Shown here one piece after another: positions 63,540-64,000 of a stretch of DNA of 64,000 nt. Position 1 is the stretch's first letter, and each line of letters opens with the position of its first letter. Source of the DNA: Polynucleobacter sp. (lineage in GTDB: Bacteria; Pseudomonadota; Gammaproteobacteria; Burkholderiales; Burkholderiaceae); assembly GCF_018500155.2 (NCBI RefSeq), contig NZ_JAHBAK020000028.1, forward strand, positions 1 to 64,000, given 5' to 3'. Below the pieces are notes generated by a model, which did no database searches, was not told the origin of the DNA, and saw only the letters and a program-made list of their open reading frames with translations. The translations under genes and the position numbers were made by a program.

Positions 63540-64000
63540 CTAGTGATTTTTTACTAAACGTTGTCTTAATACTTCATATAAGCATACGCCACTTGCAACA
63601 GAAACATTCAAACTAGATACCACACCCTGCATCGGTATCCTCACAAGCTCATCGCAGGTTTCACGGGTAAGCCGGCGCATACCTTCTCCTTCAGCGCCCA
63701 TCACAATCGCAATAGGACCTGTGAGATCTATGTCGTAAATCGATTTTGTGGCCTCATCATCAGTGCCAATGAGCCATACACCTGCATCCTGCATTTCTTT
63801 CATACTGCGCACAAGATTGGTTACCGTGATAACTGGCATAACTTCTGAAGCGCCACTGGAAACTTTACTCACCGTGGCATTAATCGAGGCAGAACGATCC
63901 TTCGGGGTCACGACTGCATCAACGCCCGCCCCATCGGCAACCCGTAGACATGCTCCAAAATTATGGGGGTCGGTTATGCCATCCAATATCAAGAACAAAG
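63540..64000 (-). CDS. rlmB: 23S rRNA (guanosine(2251)-2'-O)-methyltransferase RlmB, C-terminal part (cut by window edge)
   Basis: Reading frame open to the right edge; the visible 153 residues are the SPOUT methyltransferase domain. [36 protein letters not shown], the knot region [28 protein letters not shown] and [21 protein letters not shown] are the three SpoU motifs. The track start at 63998 is an internal Met, not the true start. The N-terminal L30e-like domain lies outside the window. Confidence 0.93.
   Translation of the reverse strand, partial: LFLILDGITDPHNFGACLRVADGAGVDAVVTPKDRSASINATVSKVSSGASEVMPVITVTNLVRSMKEMQDAGVWLIGTDDEATKSIYDIDLTGPIAIVMGAEGEGMRRLTRETCDELVRIPMQGVVSSLNVSVASGVCLYEVLRQRLVKNH

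Noticed and set aside
1-64000. tRNA genes, insertion sequences, prophage or CRISPR arrays
   Set aside because: Gaps between genes are too short and contain no cloverleaf, transposase or regularly spaced repeat; the only short-period repeat (12125-12166) is far too small for CRISPR.

Overview
The window reads as chromosomal core DNA of a small-genome freshwater betaproteobacterium of the Burkholderiaceae, most likely Polynucleobacter. This is inferred from gene content and order (gltA-sdhEBADC-GntR divergent from mdh, leuC-entericidin-leuD-leuB-asd-fimV-truA-trpF, aceE-aceF-lpdA with a divergent two-component system, a DUF2863 protein next to yaaA, glnA-ntrB-ntrC), a moderate base composition (by eye mid-40s % G+C) and very short intergenic spaces. 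No database was searched. I see no tRNA, rRNA, insertion sequence, prophage or CRISPR array. No gene-free stretch exceeds 300 bases; the longest (about 230 bp, 61291-61520) holds a promoter, an apparent structured RNA and a terminator.

Layout. 1-12041 (minus): a long co-directional block running sdhC-sdhD-sdhA-sdhB-sdhE-gltA (TCA cycle), leuC-entericidin-leuD-leuB (leucine), asd (aspartate family), fimV, truA, and the start of trpF cut by the left edge. A GntR/HutC regulator (12.2-12.9 kb) sits upstream, divergent from mdh. 14-31 kb: mostly plus-strand housekeeping genes: an MliC-like protein, an aminotransferase, a glutathione transferase, 3-hydroxybutyryl-CoA dehydrogenase, rarA, a DsbA-fold isomerase, a periplasmic cyclophilin, a fused pabB-pabC, a Nudix hydrolase, the N-degron pair aat/bpt, pyrD, an IclR regulator, a phasin. 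Minus-strand islands there are DUF2863-yaaA, a PBP7-type peptidase and an EamA transporter. 31-41 kb: the pyruvate dehydrogenase operon (minus) facing a PAS histidine kinase and FixJ-type regulator (plus), then folD and prlC. 43.8-59.6 kb (minus): secreted lipase, glutathione transferase, xth, ntrC-ntrB-glnA, a CinA-like protein, an EI24 membrane protein, a sterol-desaturase-like enzyme, a polysaccharide deacetylase, a YVTN beta-propeller and hrpA. 59.6-64 kb: argA, yggX, the putative small RNA, rpiA, tal, a DUF2892 protein and rlmB cut by the right edge.

How it fits together. Carbon flow dominates: pyruvate dehydrogenase, citrate synthase, succinate dehydrogenase and malate dehydrogenase, with branches to leucine, aspartate-family amino acids, arginine (argA), folate (pabBC, folD) and pyrimidines (pyrD), plus nitrogen assimilation through glnA-ntrBC.

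Most interesting points. (1) NtrC carries single-base substitutions at three hallmark positions of the sigma-54 activator ATPase (switch Asn to Ser, GAFTGA to GAFPGA, Walker B Asp to Gly), while its receiver, DNA-binding domain and two good NtrC sites upstream of glnA persist. It may have become a non-canonical, sigma-54-independent regulator. (2) An unidentified RNA of about 155 nt with a near-consensus promoter and strong terminator lies between yggX and rpiA. (3) A helically phased G-run repeat able to form a quadruplex lies upstream of sdhC.
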